In this document: positions 37,720 to 47,582 of the stretch, in pieces
Position numbering within the stretch: the stretch's first letter is position 1
Layout: each line of letters starts with the position of its first letter
From: Brevundimonas sp. 357
GTDB lineage: Bacteria; Pseudomonadota; Alphaproteobacteria; Caulobacterales; Caulobacteraceae
NCBI RefSeq assembly: GCF_003938605.1
Contig: NZ_RHWX01000017.1
Span: 1 to 63,472, forward strand
Reading direction: 5' to 3'
Length of the DNA: 63,472 bases
Translations under genes and position numbers: made by a program
Notes under the pieces: generated by a model
What the model saw: only the letters and a program-made list of their open reading frames with translations
Told to the model about the DNA's origin: nothing
Databases searched by the model: none

Positions 37720-38693
37720 TCGCTATGCGTAGACATGTCATTACTGGTGGCGCGGGCTTCATCGCCGTCACACTCGCTCGGCGCTTGTTGGCTGCGGGGG
37801 ACACAGTTGTCGCACTCGATGACTTGTCTCGTGGACGGCGAGAGGCGATCGCGGAATTCCAGAGCCATCCAGACTTTGCGTTTCATGTCATCGATTGCAG
37901 CGACAGCGGCGCCATGATCGCTTTGTTTGGTCAGTTGGGCGCCATAACCGACGTTTGGCACCTCGCGGCCAATTCGGACATTCCGGCTGGTATTGAAGAC
38001 CCAACGATTGATATCGAGCGAACCTTCTTGACTACTGTCGCCACCTTGGCGGCGATGAAGGCCCACGATGTGCCATCGCTGCACTTTGCATCGAGTTCCG
38101 CCATTTATGGCGATCTCGGCGATCGGGAGATTTTTGAGGACATCGGTCCCCTTCATCCGATTTCCAACTATGGCGCGATGAAGCTGGCATCCGAGGTGCA
38201 AATCCGGGCGGCTGTGGAAGCCTACTTGCCTCGCGCGGACATCTTTCGCTTTCCAAATGTGATCGGCGTTCCGGCGACGCATGGGGTGATTATGGATTTC
38301 ATGATTAAGCTGCGAGGGACGCCCGGCAGTCTTGATGTCCTCGGGAACGGCACCCAGCAAAAGGCCTATCTTCATGTTGAGGATTTGGTCGATGGGATGC
38401 TGCATATCGCCAGCCTCGAGGGACGCTACCTCGTCTACAATATCGGTCCGTCTGATGACGGCGTTACGGTCCGCTGGATCGCTGAGACGGTGCGTGACTA
38501 CGTGGCTCCTGACGCGGTTATCCACTATGGCGAGGGCGCGCGAGGTTGGGTGGGCGACGTGCCGAGGTTCCGCTACTCGTGCGCTCGCCTTCAATCGACG
38601 GGGTGGCGCCCTCGCCTCGGATCTGAGGAGGCGGTTCGTCGAGCTGTAAGTGAAATTGCCAAGCAGTTCGCAGCCGAAACGCTGGTCGCATAA
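37716..38693 (+). CDS. NAD-dependent sugar epimerase/dehydratase, extended SDR
   Basis: This 325-residue enzyme has a Rossmann start HVITGGAGFIAVTLARRLL, with Ala in place of the usual Gly at the end of the nucleotide motif. The active-site pieces are SSSAIYGD and YGAMKLASE (YxxxK). It belongs with the UDP-sugar or GDP-sugar epimerases but its substrate is not clear. The GTG at 37716 overlaps the previous stop; an ATG at 37725 would trim three residues. Its stop overlaps the hddC-gmhB start, which places it in the heptose operon, so a GDP-heptose substrate is possible. Confidence 0.8.
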   Translation: MIAMRRHVITGGAGFIAVTLARRLLAAGDTVVALDDLSRGRREAIAEFQSHPDFAFHVIDCSDSGAMIALFGQLGAITDVWHLAANSDIPAGIEDPTIDIERTFLTTVATLAAMKAHDVPSLHFASSSAIYGDLGDREIFEDIGPLHPISNYGAMKLASEVQIRAAVEAYLPRADIFRFPNVIGVPATHGVIMDFMIKLRGTPGSLDVLGNGTQQKAYLHVEDLVDGMLHIASLEGRYLVYNIGPSDDGVTVRWIAETVRDYVAPDAVIHYGEGARGWVGDVPRFRYSCARLQSTGWRPRLGSEEAVRRAVSEIAKQFAAETLVA

Positions 38694-40312
38694 TGCAGGC
38701 GGTCATTCTAGCAGGGGGCAAGGGGACCCGGTTGGCGGAGCGCTTGGCTGGTAAACCCAAGCCTCTGGTGGAGGTGTGCGGAGTGCCGCTGCTCGAGCGT
38801 CAGGTGCGTATGCTTGAAGCTCACGGTGTCGATGATGTCGTCGTCCTGGTGAACCACGCAGCGGACCAGATTCGGGATTTTTTCTCGGCGAACAAGTTTT
38901 CCGCCAAAGTTCAGATTGTAGATGATGGCGAGCCGCGGGGAACTGCTGGGGCCGTTCTCGCCTGTCTTGATCTTCTGCAGCCAAGATCGCTAATCATCTA
39001 TGGCGACACTTTATTCGATATAGATGTGTCACATATGGTTGCTGCTCACGTCGCCGCTGATGCGGAAGCAACCTTGTTGTTGCACCCAAACGACCATCCC
39101 GCTGACTCGGACCTGGTCGCGCTCGATGCCGAAGGATTTGTCAGTGCTTTCCATGCTCACCCGCACCCGGTCGATGCATACCGTCGTAATCTTGTAAACG
39201 CTGCCTTCTATGTGGTGGAGCGTAAGGCGCTTCTTCGCTGGCAGGATATTCAGGTCCCCAGTGATTTCGGGCACGATCTGTTTCCGATGATGATCGAGGC
39301 GGGCCAGCGTCTCCTGGGCTATGTCAGCGCGGAATACATTAAGGATCTCGGCACGCCGTCCCGGCTGGACAAGGTGGAGCGCCACCTCTTGTCAGGACTG
39401 GTCGAGGGGGCGAGCCGGCGTCGACCGCAACGCGCCGTATTTATTGACCGCGATGGAACTCTTAATCAGCTTGCCGGCCATATAGCTACGCCGGAAGCCA
39501 TTAAGTTGATCCCTGGGACTTCTGCGGCTCTACGCCGTCTAAATGACATAGGCGCGCGCACCGTTCTGGTTACAAATCAGCCCGTTATTGCACGGGGTGA
39601 ATGTGATGTGGAGACGCTTGACAAAATCCACGGACGGTTGGAGGCGTTGCTTTCTGAATCCGGGGCCTATTTGGACCGAATATTCGTCTGCCCGCACCAT
39701 CCCGATGGAGGCTATTCGGGCGAGGTCGCTACGCTCAAGATTGCGTGTGACTGCCGCAAGCCGGAGCCTGGGATGGTCGAGGCGGCGATCGCTGAGGTCA
39801 ATATCGACCGGCATCGCAGTTGGATGGTGGGGGACAGCAGCCGAGACATGGGTATGGCGCGGCGAGCCGGTCTTCTGTCCATGTTGGTGCAGACTGGGGA
39901 AGGCGGGCGCGACGGGGAAGCGGGAGACGATTTTGACGTGGAGGTGGCTGATTTTGCCGCCGCAGCTGATTTTATTGTCGATCGATATCCTGTGCTCATC
40001 CGGGAAGCGGCGGCATATGTGGCAAACGTTCGCCCAGGCGATATCCTTCTTGTGGATGAGGCTGAAGCCGTTGGGCTAGCTGGGGTGCTTCGAAATGAAC
40101 TGCAGTCGTCCGGCAAGGTTGCTGTTACTCATATGTCAGGGCGCAAGCGCGGTCTTGAGCCTTCGCTTGCAGATCGACTGGAGGCGCAGGATGGACCTGA
40201 GGCGGATTGGATCTTCATCTTGAATTGGCCTGCTGATGCCGCGCCACCGAATACGCGACGGCGGATCCAGCGGATACGTCTGACAGACATGATAGAAAGC
40301 CTGCCTTCGTGA
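38693..40312 (+). CDS. Fused heptose-1-phosphate nucleotidyltransferase and heptose-bisphosphate phosphatase
   Basis: The 539-residue protein joins two steps of GDP-heptose synthesis. Residues 1-225 are a nucleotidyltransferase (VILAGGKGTRLAERLAGKPKPL), like HddC, which charges heptose 1-phosphate with GMP. Residues about 245-395 are a HAD-IIIA phosphatase like GmhB (FIDRDGTLNQ, VTNQPVIARGE, CDCRKPEPGMVEAA, MVGDSSRDMG). A third part, about 410-539 (NVRPGDILLVDEAEAVGLAG, DWIFILNWPADAAPP), is not recognised. The start overlaps the epimerase stop, and the stop overlaps the hddA start. It could also use other sugars, but the neighbours argue for heptose. Confidence 0.85.
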   Translation: MQAVILAGGKGTRLAERLAGKPKPLVEVCGVPLLERQVRMLEAHGVDDVVVLVNHAADQIRDFFSANKFSAKVQIVDDGEPRGTAGAVLACLDLLQPRSLIIYGDTLFDIDVSHMVAAHVAADAEATLLLHPNDHPADSDLVALDAEGFVSAFHAHPHPVDAYRRNLVNAAFYVVERKALLRWQDIQVPSDFGHDLFPMMIEAGQRLLGYVSAEYIKDLGTPSRLDKVERHLLSGLVEGASRRRPQRAVFIDRDGTLNQLAGHIATPEAIKLIPGTSAALRRLNDIGARTVLVTNQPVIARGECDVETLDKIHGRLEALLSESGAYLDRIFVCPHHPDGGYSGEVATLKIACDCRKPEPGMVEAAIAEVNIDRHRSWMVGDSSRDMGMARRAGLLSMLVQTGEGGRDGEAGDDFDVEVADFAAAADFIVDRYPVLIREAAAYVANVRPGDILLVDEAEAVGLAGVLRNELQSSGKVAVTHMSGRKRGLEPSLADRLEAQDGPEADWIFILNWPADAAPPNTRRRIQRIRLTDMIESLPS

Positions 40313-41292
40313 TTATCAGTAGAACGCCTCTCCGCATGAGTTTCGTTGGCGGTGGAAGTGATCTTCCCAGCTACTATCGTCGTCACGGAGGAGCGGTACT
40401 GAGCACTGCGATCAATAAGTACATCTATGTCAGCGTTAATCCAAAATTCGATGGTGGAATTCGCCTAGCGTATTCGAAGGTCGAGGAAGTCGATAACCTG
40501 GCTCAGGTCGAGCATCGGCTGGTCCACGCTACCTTTGAAATGTTAGGCTTGAAGGGTGGTGTCGAAGTAACGACGACCGCTGATATTCCTGCTCGTGGTA
40601 CGGGTCTCGGATCGTCGAGCTCGTTTACGGTAGGTTTGATCCAGGCTGTCTCAGCCTACCAAGGCAACCATACGTCCGCAGATGAGCTGGGGCGACGGAG
40701 CTGCGAAGTCGAAATTGACCGATGCGGTGAACCGATCGGCAAGCAGGATCAGTATGCTGCGGCTTTTGGCGGGCTGAACCTTATCGAATTCAACGAAGAT
40801 GACAGCGTCCGGGTGTCGCCAATCATCATGAATCGTGAGGATCGCGACATGATCGAACGACGCATCATCGTCTTCTATACGGGCATCACCCGAAGCGCGT
40901 CGGGGATATTGCAGAAGCAGTCCGAAGAGGCTGAAAGCGACGTACGAAAGCAGGCCGTGCTTAAGCGGATGGTGGATCTGACCTATCATCTCCGAGACGA
41001 GTTTGCTCGTGGACAGATCGATTCGCTCGGCGAGATCCTGCACGAGAACTGGATTCTCAAGAAGTCTCTTACAGAGAGCATCAGTTCGGAGCAGATCGAC
41101 GGCTGGTACGACGCCGCGATCAAGGCTGGTGCGTTAGGCGGTAAGCTTCTGGGCGCCGGAGCTGGCGGCTTCCTGATGTTCTATGCGCCCGTTGATCGTC
41201 ACGAAGCGATCGCGCGGGCGGTCGGATTGAGGCAGATCGATTTCGGTTTCGAGCCGCTCGGAAGCAGGATTCTATTTTATAATCCGGGATGA
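40309..41292 (+). CDS. hddA: D-glycero-alpha-D-manno-heptose-7-phosphate kinase
   Basis: This 327-residue GHMP kinase phosphorylates heptose 7-phosphate at C1 to give the bisphosphate. Family motifs are TPLRMSFVGGGSDLPSYY at the N-terminus, RGTGLGSSSSFTVGL (the ATP-binding loop) near residue 95 and GGKLLGAGAGGFLMFY near the C-terminus. The GTG start overlaps the stop of the fused HddC-GmhB gene by four bases. With gmhA at 31899 it completes the GDP-D-glycero-alpha-D-manno-heptose route in one locus. Confidence 0.9.
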   Translation: MIISRTPLRMSFVGGGSDLPSYYRRHGGAVLSTAINKYIYVSVNPKFDGGIRLAYSKVEEVDNLAQVEHRLVHATFEMLGLKGGVEVTTTADIPARGTGLGSSSSFTVGLIQAVSAYQGNHTSADELGRRSCEVEIDRCGEPIGKQDQYAAAFGGLNLIEFNEDDSVRVSPIIMNREDRDMIERRIIVFYTGITRSASGILQKQSEEAESDVRKQAVLKRMVDLTYHLRDEFARGQIDSLGEILHENWILKKSLTESISSEQIDGWYDAAIKAGALGGKLLGAGAGGFLMFYAPVDRHEAIARAVGLRQIDFGFEPLGSRILFYNPG

Positions 41293-41389
41293 AGGCTGGC
41301 GACCTTTGCGTTGACGCCATGTGTCTCGGTTGATTAGGCTCACGCTAAGTTGTGGCGTTGGGTTTTGTTTGGCTGCTTGGGGTGAAACT

Positions 41390-42121
41390 ATGAATCTTCC
41401 AGGACGCGTACTTTCCGTAATCGCGGCGTACGATGCAGCCTCTGGCTGCTATCGGCGAGAAGATGGATCTCTTGATCCTTGTCACACCGAAGTCGAAACC
41501 CTCGAGATGTGGAATGGCTTGCTCAAGTGCATAAAGCCAAAAACTGTTGTTGAGACGGGTGTATATTTCGGTCTGTCGACTTGTTACATAGCGGCCGCCC
41601 TGAGGGACTCGGGTGTGCAGGATGCTAAGGTCTATTCGATAGATCCGTGGAGCCTAGATCACTACTGGCGTGATTCTGACTTGGAGCAATATATTGAGTT
41701 CTTGCAGATGACGACTCAGGAGGCTGCTCCCAAGTTGGCTGGCCTTGAGATCGATGTCCTCTGTATAGATTCAATCCATACCTATGAGCAGTCGAGTTGG
41801 GAGCTGGCGACACTAGAGCCCCAGGTCCGAGAGGGAGGGTACATTATTATGCACGATAGCCTCTTTTTCGACGGCGTAGGCCGGACGGCAAAGCATCTCT
41901 ACGATAGCCCTCGTTTTGAGGTGATGACCTTCGAAACGCCCCGAACCAGCAGAGTTCCAGCCGTCGATTCGCCGGTGCCTATGGGGTGCACCATAGCAAG
42001 GAAGATCCGGAACGGAGCTCCCTTCACGCGTGATCCTGCATGGCTACCTGTTCCGGAGGGCCTGCCCGCGGGCCCGCTTCCTCTTTTGCGTCTTGATGCC
42101 TTGATGCGATCTGGGGTGTAA
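41390..42121 (+). CDS. Class I SAM-dependent methyltransferase
   Basis: I chose the ATG at 41390 (MNLPGRVLSVIAAYD), giving 243 residues; an upstream GTG would add a cysteine-rich stretch unlike the family. VVETGVYFGLSTCYIAAAL is the SAM-binding motif I, VYSIDPWSLDHY is motif II, and IDVLCIDSIHTYEQSSWELA is typical of the Methyltransf_24 group that methylates sugars in glycan clusters. The gene ends 2 bases before a strong terminator that separates it from the convergent rfb genes. It probably O-methylates a sugar of the glycan. Confidence 0.8.
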   Translation: MNLPGRVLSVIAAYDAASGCYRREDGSLDPCHTEVETLEMWNGLLKCIKPKTVVETGVYFGLSTCYIAAALRDSGVQDAKVYSIDPWSLDHYWRDSDLEQYIEFLQMTTQEAAPKLAGLEIDVLCIDSIHTYEQSSWELATLEPQVREGGYIIMHDSLFFDGVGRTAKHLYDSPRFEVMTFETPRTSRVPAVDSPVPMGCTIARKIRNGAPFTRDPAWLPVPEGLPAGPLPLLRLDALMRSGV

Positions 42122-42147
42122 AAAAAGGGGCCGTGAGGCCCCTTTTT
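42122..42147. terminator. Bidirectional terminator between the methyltransferase and rfbA genes
   Basis: AAAAAGGGGCC (42122-42132) pairs with GGCCCCTTTTT (42137-42147) over a GTGA tetraloop. The A-run and T-run serve both strands, so it ends the plus-strand glycan genes and the minus-strand rfb operon. Confidence 0.95.
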
Positions 42148-42157
42148 CGTCTTCCGG

Positions 42158-43048
42158 TCAGGCGTCGCCAGCGGTTCTAACCGTTAGAGAGATGATGCCC
42201 CGAAGGTACGCGCCATAAGTGCTTTTTCCGAGCTTGTCGGCTAGTTCTTCGAGTTTGGCGGCATTGATAAAGCCCTTCTGGAAGGCGACTTCCTCGGGGC
42301 AGGCGATCTTGAAGCCTTGGCGTTTTTCGAGAACACGAACGAATTCCGCCGCCTCTAGAAGGCTATCTGGCGTGCCCGTGTCGAGCCAGGCGTAGCCGCG
42401 GCCCATGATCTCAACCGAGAGCTTGCCGCGCTCAAGATAGATGCGATTGACGTCCGTGATTTCCAATTCGCCACGCGGTGAAGGTTTGAGGTCGCGAGCA
42501 ATTTCGACCACGTCGGAATCGTAAAAATAGAGACCTGTGACGGCCCAATTCGACCGTGGATTCGATGGTTTCTCTTCAATCGAAATGGCGCGCATCTGCT
42601 CATCGAAAGCGACTACCCCGTATCGCTCGGGATCATTGACGTGATAGGCGAACACTGTTGCGCTGTCCGGTCGGCTCATGGCGCTGGTGAACAGATCCGT
42701 TATGCCATGGCCGTGGTAGATGTTGTCGCCGAGAATTAGGGCTGACGGATTGTTACCGACAAAGTCCGCGCCGATGATGTAGGCTTGAGCCAGGCCGTCG
42801 GGACTGGGTTGGGCTGCGTACTGAATCTCCATGCCCCATTGCGAGCCGTCTCCCAGAAGTGTTTGGAAACTAGGTACGTCTCGCGGCGTCGAAATGATCA
42901 GCACCTCGCGGATGCCCGCCAGCATCAAGGTCGAAAGCGGATAGTAGATCATCGGTTTGTCATAAACCGGCATCAACTGTTTCGACGTGACCAGGGTCAT
43001 CGGATGCAGGCGCGTGCCGGATCCTCCGGCCAGGATGATGCCCTTCAT
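42158..43048 (-). CDS. rfbA: Glucose-1-phosphate thymidylyltransferase
   Basis: This 296-residue enzyme activates glucose 1-phosphate with dTTP to dTDP-glucose, the first step to dTDP-rhamnose. Its N-terminus is [18 protein letters not shown], and [28 protein letters not shown] and [19 protein letters not shown] are family hallmarks. It is the last gene of the rfbC-B-D-A operon on the minus strand and overlaps rfbD by four bases. A bidirectional terminator follows. Confidence 0.95.
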   Translation of the reverse strand: MKGIILAGGSGTRLHPMTLVTSKQLMPVYDKPMIYYPLSTLMLAGIREVLIISTPRDVPSFQTLLGDGSQWGMEIQYAAQPSPDGLAQAYIIGADFVGNNPSALILGDNIYHGHGITDLFTSAMSRPDSATVFAYHVNDPERYGVVAFDEQMRAISIEEKPSNPRSNWAVTGLYFYDSDVVEIARDLKPSPRGELEITDVNRIYLERGKLSVEIMGRGYAWLDTGTPDSLLEAAEFVRVLEKRQGFKIACPEEVAFQKGFINAAKLEELADKLGKSTYGAYLRGIISLTVRTAGDA

Positions 43049-43947
43049 GCGACGGTCCCTTTAGCATTCAGTTCGGTGATGATTTCGTAGACGGCGGTTT
43101 GCCAGGGGCGGGGAGCGATCGCATAATCGCGGGTCAGTTTCTCGGTAGACAGGCGCGAGTTCGATGGGCGACGCGCTGGTGTTGGGTAGTCGGCTGAGGG
43201 GATGCCCTCGACAGCAGCGGACGGTCCGCCGGTCGAGGCGCTAAAAGAGAAGATTTCCTGCGCAAGGCCGGCCCAACTGGTCTCACCGGCATTGACGAAA
43301 TGATAGATGCCGGTTGGCGCGTCCGTGTCAGCGATCATCTTCAAGGTGATGGTCTTTAACGCCTCTGCGATGTCGCGCGCCGATGTAGGGCAGCCGTGCT
43401 GGTCATCGACGATGCGTAGGGTCGACCGCTCGGCGGCGAGACGAAGCATGGTTTTCAGGAAGTTGGCCCGGTGGATGCTCAAGACCCAGGCCGTGCGCAG
43501 TACAATTGAGCGCGGATTGCCGCTGCGCACAGCCAGTTCGCCAGCCAGCTTGGAGGCGCCATAGACTCCTAGCGGGCCGACGGCGTCGCCCTCTTTGTAG
43601 AGAGCATCTTTCGACCCATCGAATACATAATCTGTCGAGACCTGAACCAGCGGGACGCCCGCCTTGCGGGTGACTTCTGCCAGCACGGCAGGGCCCATGG
43701 CGTTGGCGGCGAAGGCGGCGGCGACCTCCGTCTCGGCCTTGTCAACGGCGGTATAGGCGCCTGAGTTGATCACGGCGGCGAACGGAGTCCTGGCGAAGGC
43801 GGCCTGCACCGAAGCGATGTCGCCAAGATCCAGTTCCGCCCGCCTTGGGGCATGGATCACGACCTCCTTGGGCCAAATGGCGGCCTGCAACTCCAGCCCG
43901 ACCTGGCCGGCCCCGCCTGTGATCAGGATGTGAACCGGATCAGCCAC
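43045..43947 (-). CDS. rfbD: dTDP-4-dehydrorhamnose reductase
   Basis: This 300-residue SDR reduces dTDP-4-keto-rhamnose to dTDP-L-rhamnose, the final step. It shows [40 protein letters not shown] and the catalytic YGASKLAGE. The start overlaps the rfbB stop by eight bases and its own stop overlaps rfbA by four, so the genes are tightly coupled. Confidence 0.94.
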   Translation of the reverse strand: MADPVHILITGGAGQVGLELQAAIWPKEVVIHAPRRAELDLGDIASVQAAFARTPFAAVINSGAYTAVDKAETEVAAAFAANAMGPAVLAEVTRKAGVPLVQVSTDYVFDGSKDALYKEGDAVGPLGVYGASKLAGELAVRSGNPRSIVLRTAWVLSIHRANFLKTMLRLAAERSTLRIVDDQHGCPTSARDIAEALKTITLKMIADTDAPTGIYHFVNAGETSWAGLAQEIFSFSASTGGPSAAVEGIPSADYPTPARRPSNSRLSTEKLTRDYAIAPRPWQTAVYEIITELNAKGTVA

Positions 43948-44998
43948 GGGCCACGCCCAAGCGCTGGGTTGAATAGCGGGCGTCGAGGATATCCTGCCAC
44001 CAGCTCTGGTTTCCGAGGTACCAGGCGACGGTCTGTTCGATGCCTTGTTCGAATGTCACCGACGGGGCCCAGTCCAAGGCGGCGCTGATCTTGGATGCGT
44101 CGATGGCGTAGCGATGGTCGTGGCCGGGGCGGTCGGTGACATAAGTGATCTGATCGGCGTAAGCCTTGCCATCGGTCCTGGGGCGCAGTCGGTCCAGGAT
44201 GGCGCAGATGGCCGTCACCACCTCGATGTTCTTGCGCTCGGCGTTGCCGCCGACGTTGTAGGTCTCGCCGGGCGTGCCGGTCTCGAACACGGCCTGGAGC
44301 GCGCGGGCGTGATCATCGACGAACAGCCAGTCACGCACGTTGGAACCGTCACCGTAGACTGGCAGCGGCTCGCCGTTCAAAGCTCGAATGATGATCAGCG
44401 GGATCAGTTTCTCGGGGAAATGATAGGGGCCGTAGTTGTTGGAGCAGTTGGTCACCAGCACCGGCAAGCCATAGGTGTGGCCCCACGCTCGAACCAGATG
44501 GTCCGAGCCTGCCTTGGAGGCCGAATAGGGGGAACGAGGATCATAGGCCGTCGTCTCGGTGAAAAAGCCGTCTTCGCCCAGAGAGCCAAAGACCTCGTCA
44601 GTCGATATGTGGTGGAAGCGGAAAGCAGCCTTCTGTGCTTCAGGCAGGCTCTGCCAGTAGCCTAGGGCCTGGTTCAACATGACGAAGGTGCCGACCATAT
44701 TCGTCTGGATAAAGGCGCCGGGGCCGTCGATCGAACGGTCGACATGGCTCTCGGCTGCAAGGTGGGCGATGATATCGGGTTTGAATTCGCGCAGAGCACG
44801 CGACACCGCGTCGGCATCGCAAATGTCGGCCTGGACGAAGCTGTAGCGGCGATCGTGCGCCACCGGCTCCAATGAACTCAGTACACCCGCATAGGTGAGC
44901 TTGTCGAAGACCAGCACATCATGATCAGTGTGTTCAATCAGGCGGCGCACCAGGGCCGAGCCGATAAAGCCGGCGCCGCCGGTAACCAGGATACGCAT
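43940..44998 (-). CDS. rfbB: dTDP-glucose 4,6-dehydratase
   Basis: This 352-residue SDR turns dTDP-glucose into dTDP-4-keto-6-deoxyglucose. The Rossmann start is [42 protein letters not shown] and [15 protein letters not shown] (catalytic YxxxK) are diagnostic, as is [19 protein letters not shown]. It lies 14 bases downstream of rfbC in the same operon. Confidence 0.96.
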   Translation of the reverse strand: MRILVTGGAGFIGSALVRRLIEHTDHDVLVFDKLTYAGVLSSLEPVAHDRRYSFVQADICDADAVSRALREFKPDIIAHLAAESHVDRSIDGPGAFIQTNMVGTFVMLNQALGYWQSLPEAQKAAFRFHHISTDEVFGSLGEDGFFTETTAYDPRSPYSASKAGSDHLVRAWGHTYGLPVLVTNCSNNYGPYHFPEKLIPLIIIRALNGEPLPVYGDGSNVRDWLFVDDHARALQAVFETGTPGETYNVGGNAERKNIEVVTAICAILDRLRPRTDGKAYADQITYVTDRPGHDHRYAIDASKISAALDWAPSVTFEQGIEQTVAWYLGNQSWWQDILDARYSTQRLGVARG

Positions 44999-45012
44999 CG
45001 GGTTTCTCTCAG

Positions 45013-45588
45013 TCAGAGTGCAGCCAGCGGCTCGAGCGGCTGGCCATCATACTCAAAGGGGCTGTCGAACTCGGCTAGGGTAGGTAGGATTTTGTCCTTG
45101 TCGGACAAAATGGCCCCTGAGGCTGGCAGAGGCCAGTCGATGTTGATGGTCTGATCGTTCCAGACGATGCCGCCGTCGCAGTCAGGCGCATAGACATCGG
45201 TCACCTTGTAGGCAACCTCCACGTCTGGCTCGAGGGTGATGAAGGCATGTCCGAAACCGACGGGTACGAAGAGTTGTTCTCCTCCCTCCGCCGTCAGCTT
45301 GGCCCCTACCCATTTGCCATAGGTAGGCGAGCCGCGCCGCAGATCGACTGCATAATCCATAATGGAGCCACGTACGCACCTCACCAGCTTGGCCTGCGCG
45401 TGCGGAGGGCGCTGGAAGTGAAGCCCCCGAATGGTTCCTGTATTCGCTGAGAATGATTGATTGTCTTGCACGAAGTGGACATCGAAGCCGGCAGCCCTGG
45501 CGCGAGCCTCGGAATAAGTTTCCATAAACCAGCCGCGGGCGTCTCCGAAGCGCGGTGCGCGAAGCAGGGCAGGAGTGAAGTTTTTCAT
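45013..45588 (-). CDS. rfbC: dTDP-4-dehydrorhamnose 3,5-epimerase
   Basis: This cupin-fold epimerase inverts C3 and C5 of the keto sugar. Motifs include [42 protein letters not shown], the [11 protein letters not shown] segment and FGHAFITLE. The GTG at 45621 would give 202 residues, but the ATG at 45588 gives 191, aligns better with the family and leaves room for a promoter before the divergent gene at 45657; I prefer it. First gene of the operon. Confidence 0.9.
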   Translation of the reverse strand: MKNFTPALLRAPRFGDARGWFMETYSEARARAAGFDVHFVQDNQSFSANTGTIRGLHFQRPPHAQAKLVRCVRGSIMDYAVDLRRGSPTYGKWVGAKLTAEGGEQLFVPVGFGHAFITLEPDVEVAYKVTDVYAPDCDGGIVWNDQTINIDWPLPASGAILSDKDKILPTLAEFDSPFEYDGQPLEPLAAL

Positions 45589-45656
45589 GCCGGGGATCAC
45601 GATCGAAAATGTTGTTTGCACGAGCGTCGGACGCTTAGGGGGTGTCTTTCCATGGT

Positions 45657-47582
45657 ATGGGGAATGAAATCAACACATCGGCGCTATTCTTCGTGAGTCT
45701 TTTGCATAACCTGAAGGGGATCCTGCTTGAGGCGCGACGAGAGAGAATGCGTCGACGTTTTGGTGCGGTAGCGGGTGATGAGGCTCGACGTTTCAACCGG
45801 CTAGATGAAGCCATTGCAGCGTATGAAACCTATCTGGAAAGGGCGCCGCAGGATTTGGGCATCCAGCTTCGTTTGGCGGGCGTGCTGCGCGAGGCAGGGC
45901 GTTCGGAGGATGCTGTTGTTCGTTTGACGGCCTTGGCCGAAAGCCGACCTGACAAAGCCAAGGTCAAGCTTGCTCTGGCGGATGCATTGGATGAGATCGG
46001 ATCGATTGACCGGGCCAAAATCACCTACTCCCGTATCCTGGATGAGGATCCGTCGAATGTTTCTGCGCAGGAGGCTCTGAAGAAGATCGCCCGTGCGGCG
46101 ACGGTCCCCGATCTGGCGCTGCCTGCGCCACCCCCTACGAAATCGAGCGTAAGGTACGTCAACCTCCGGATTGTAGCGGCTGGAGCCTCTGCCGAGTCGG
46201 TAATGGAGACCGTCCGTTCAGCCCGATGTGCGTCGAATGCGGTTGGCTCCATATCTGTTCTGGATTTCGAGGGGACGCTGCCCAGCAAAGCGGACTTCGC
46301 CTTCAACAATGATGAAGCTGATGGCGCCGAAAGGGCCGTGGCCGTAATCTATGCAGAGGCTGGGGTAGTCCTAAAGACCGGGGCCCTGGACTGGCTTCTT
46401 TGGGCAGTCGATCAGGGGGCGACGGCTGCCTATGCCGATCATGAAGAATTCAGTGGAAAAGCCGTACTTCAATCGGCGCCCGACCGTTTTGATCTCGCGA
46501 CAAACCCCGCTCCTCCGACCCTCGCCATTTTCTCGAGGACAACGCTGGGACCGACGGGGCGCGTTTATGAGGCGCTTGGAGAGGCCCTGTTAGCAGGCGT
46601 GGTCATGCACATACCCTTGGTGTTGTCGTGCTCGAGCAAGCGACGTTCGATGCCGCTTGAGATAGGCTCCAGGGAGAGTACTGAAGATCAGGTGCTCGTT
46701 GTGATCCCGACGCGTGATGCGATCGATGAACTCGTGGTGATGGTCCGGAGTCTCGTCAACTTGGCCGCTCACCCGCAAGCGCTAGAAATTGTTATCGTCG
46801 ACAACGGGAGTCGGCAAAGAATACTCCCGGAAGTGTTCGGGAATGTGCGCGGCGCGGAGGTCAACGTTATCCGCATCGACGAACCCTTTAATTGGTCAAG
46901 ACTGAACAATCAGGCCTGTGAGGGACGTGATCAGCCGATCATTGTTTTCGCCAACAATGACATGGAAATGCGAACGCCTGGATGGGACGACCATCTTAGG
47001 GCCCTCCTGAATGCGGATGGTGTCGGCGTCGTCGGCGCGAGACTGCTTTACCCCAACGGCCTGTTGCAGCATGGCGGCATCGTCATGGGGGGGCTCAACG
47101 GTGAACCTCTGCATGACGGCTGGCGCGCCAAGGGCGACGACGCCGGCCCCCTTGAGCGATGGACGCGACGGCGACCGGCAACGGCTGTGACCGGGGGGTT
47201 CATGGCTATGCGCCGTGCCGTTTTCGAAGTTGTGGGCGGCTTCGATGAGGTTGATTTGCCGATTTCCTGCAGCGATGTTGATTTCTGTTTGAAGGCGAGA
47301 GCGCTGAACTGGGCGGTGTTGTACGCGCCTGAAATCGAGTTGCGGCATCATGAATCGCTAACGCGCGGTCACGCCAATGAGGACGGGAAACGGCGTCGCG
47401 CCGAAGCGGAAATGGCCATCTTGCTGGCACGGTGGGCGCCGTGGGCCGCCTATGATCCCACTAGAAACCCCCAATGGGAGACAAGAGGCGCCCGCCTTTA
47501 TGCCGGACGGCGGCCTTTGACGACGGATCAGGTGGTTGATTGGGCCCTAAAGACTGCTAGCCGTCCTGAGGGGCCGGTTTAG
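45657..47582 (+). CDS. TPR-like/GT2 protein with one degenerate and one intact glycosyltransferase domain
   Basis: The ATG at 45657 (641 residues) follows GGGGGTG by about a dozen bases; GTGs at 45642 and 45693 are alternatives. Residues about 40-145 are TPR-like (LDEAIAAYETYLERAPQDLG, EDAVVRLTALAESRPDK). Residues 165-325 look like a GT2 domain that has lost its DXD and first strand (AVIYAEAGVVLKTGALDW, TAAYADHEEFSG), so it is probably inactive. Residues 345-570 are a working-looking GT2 domain (VLVVIPTRDAIDELV, VDNGS, FANNDMEMRTPGW). It resembles the protein at 21134, and the two bracket the locus. Confidence 0.8.
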   Translation: MGNEINTSALFFVSLLHNLKGILLEARRERMRRRFGAVAGDEARRFNRLDEAIAAYETYLERAPQDLGIQLRLAGVLREAGRSEDAVVRLTALAESRPDKAKVKLALADALDEIGSIDRAKITYSRILDEDPSNVSAQEALKKIARAATVPDLALPAPPPTKSSVRYVNLRIVAAGASAESVMETVRSARCASNAVGSISVLDFEGTLPSKADFAFNNDEADGAERAVAVIYAEAGVVLKTGALDWLLWAVDQGATAAYADHEEFSGKAVLQSAPDRFDLATNPAPPTLAIFSRTTLGPTGRVYEALGEALLAGVVMHIPLVLSCSSKRRSMPLEIGSRESTEDQVLVVIPTRDAIDELVVMVRSLVNLAAHPQALEIVIVDNGSRQRILPEVFGNVRGAEVNVIRIDEPFNWSRLNNQACEGRDQPIIVFANNDMEMRTPGWDDHLRALLNADGVGVVGARLLYPNGLLQHGGIVMGGLNGEPLHDGWRAKGDDAGPLERWTRRRPATAVTGGFMAMRRAVFEVVGGFDEVDLPISCSDVDFCLKARALNWAVLYAPEIELRHHESLTRGHANEDGKRRRAEAEMAILLARWAPWAAYDPTRNPQWETRGARLYAGRRPLTTDQVVDWALKTASRPEGPV

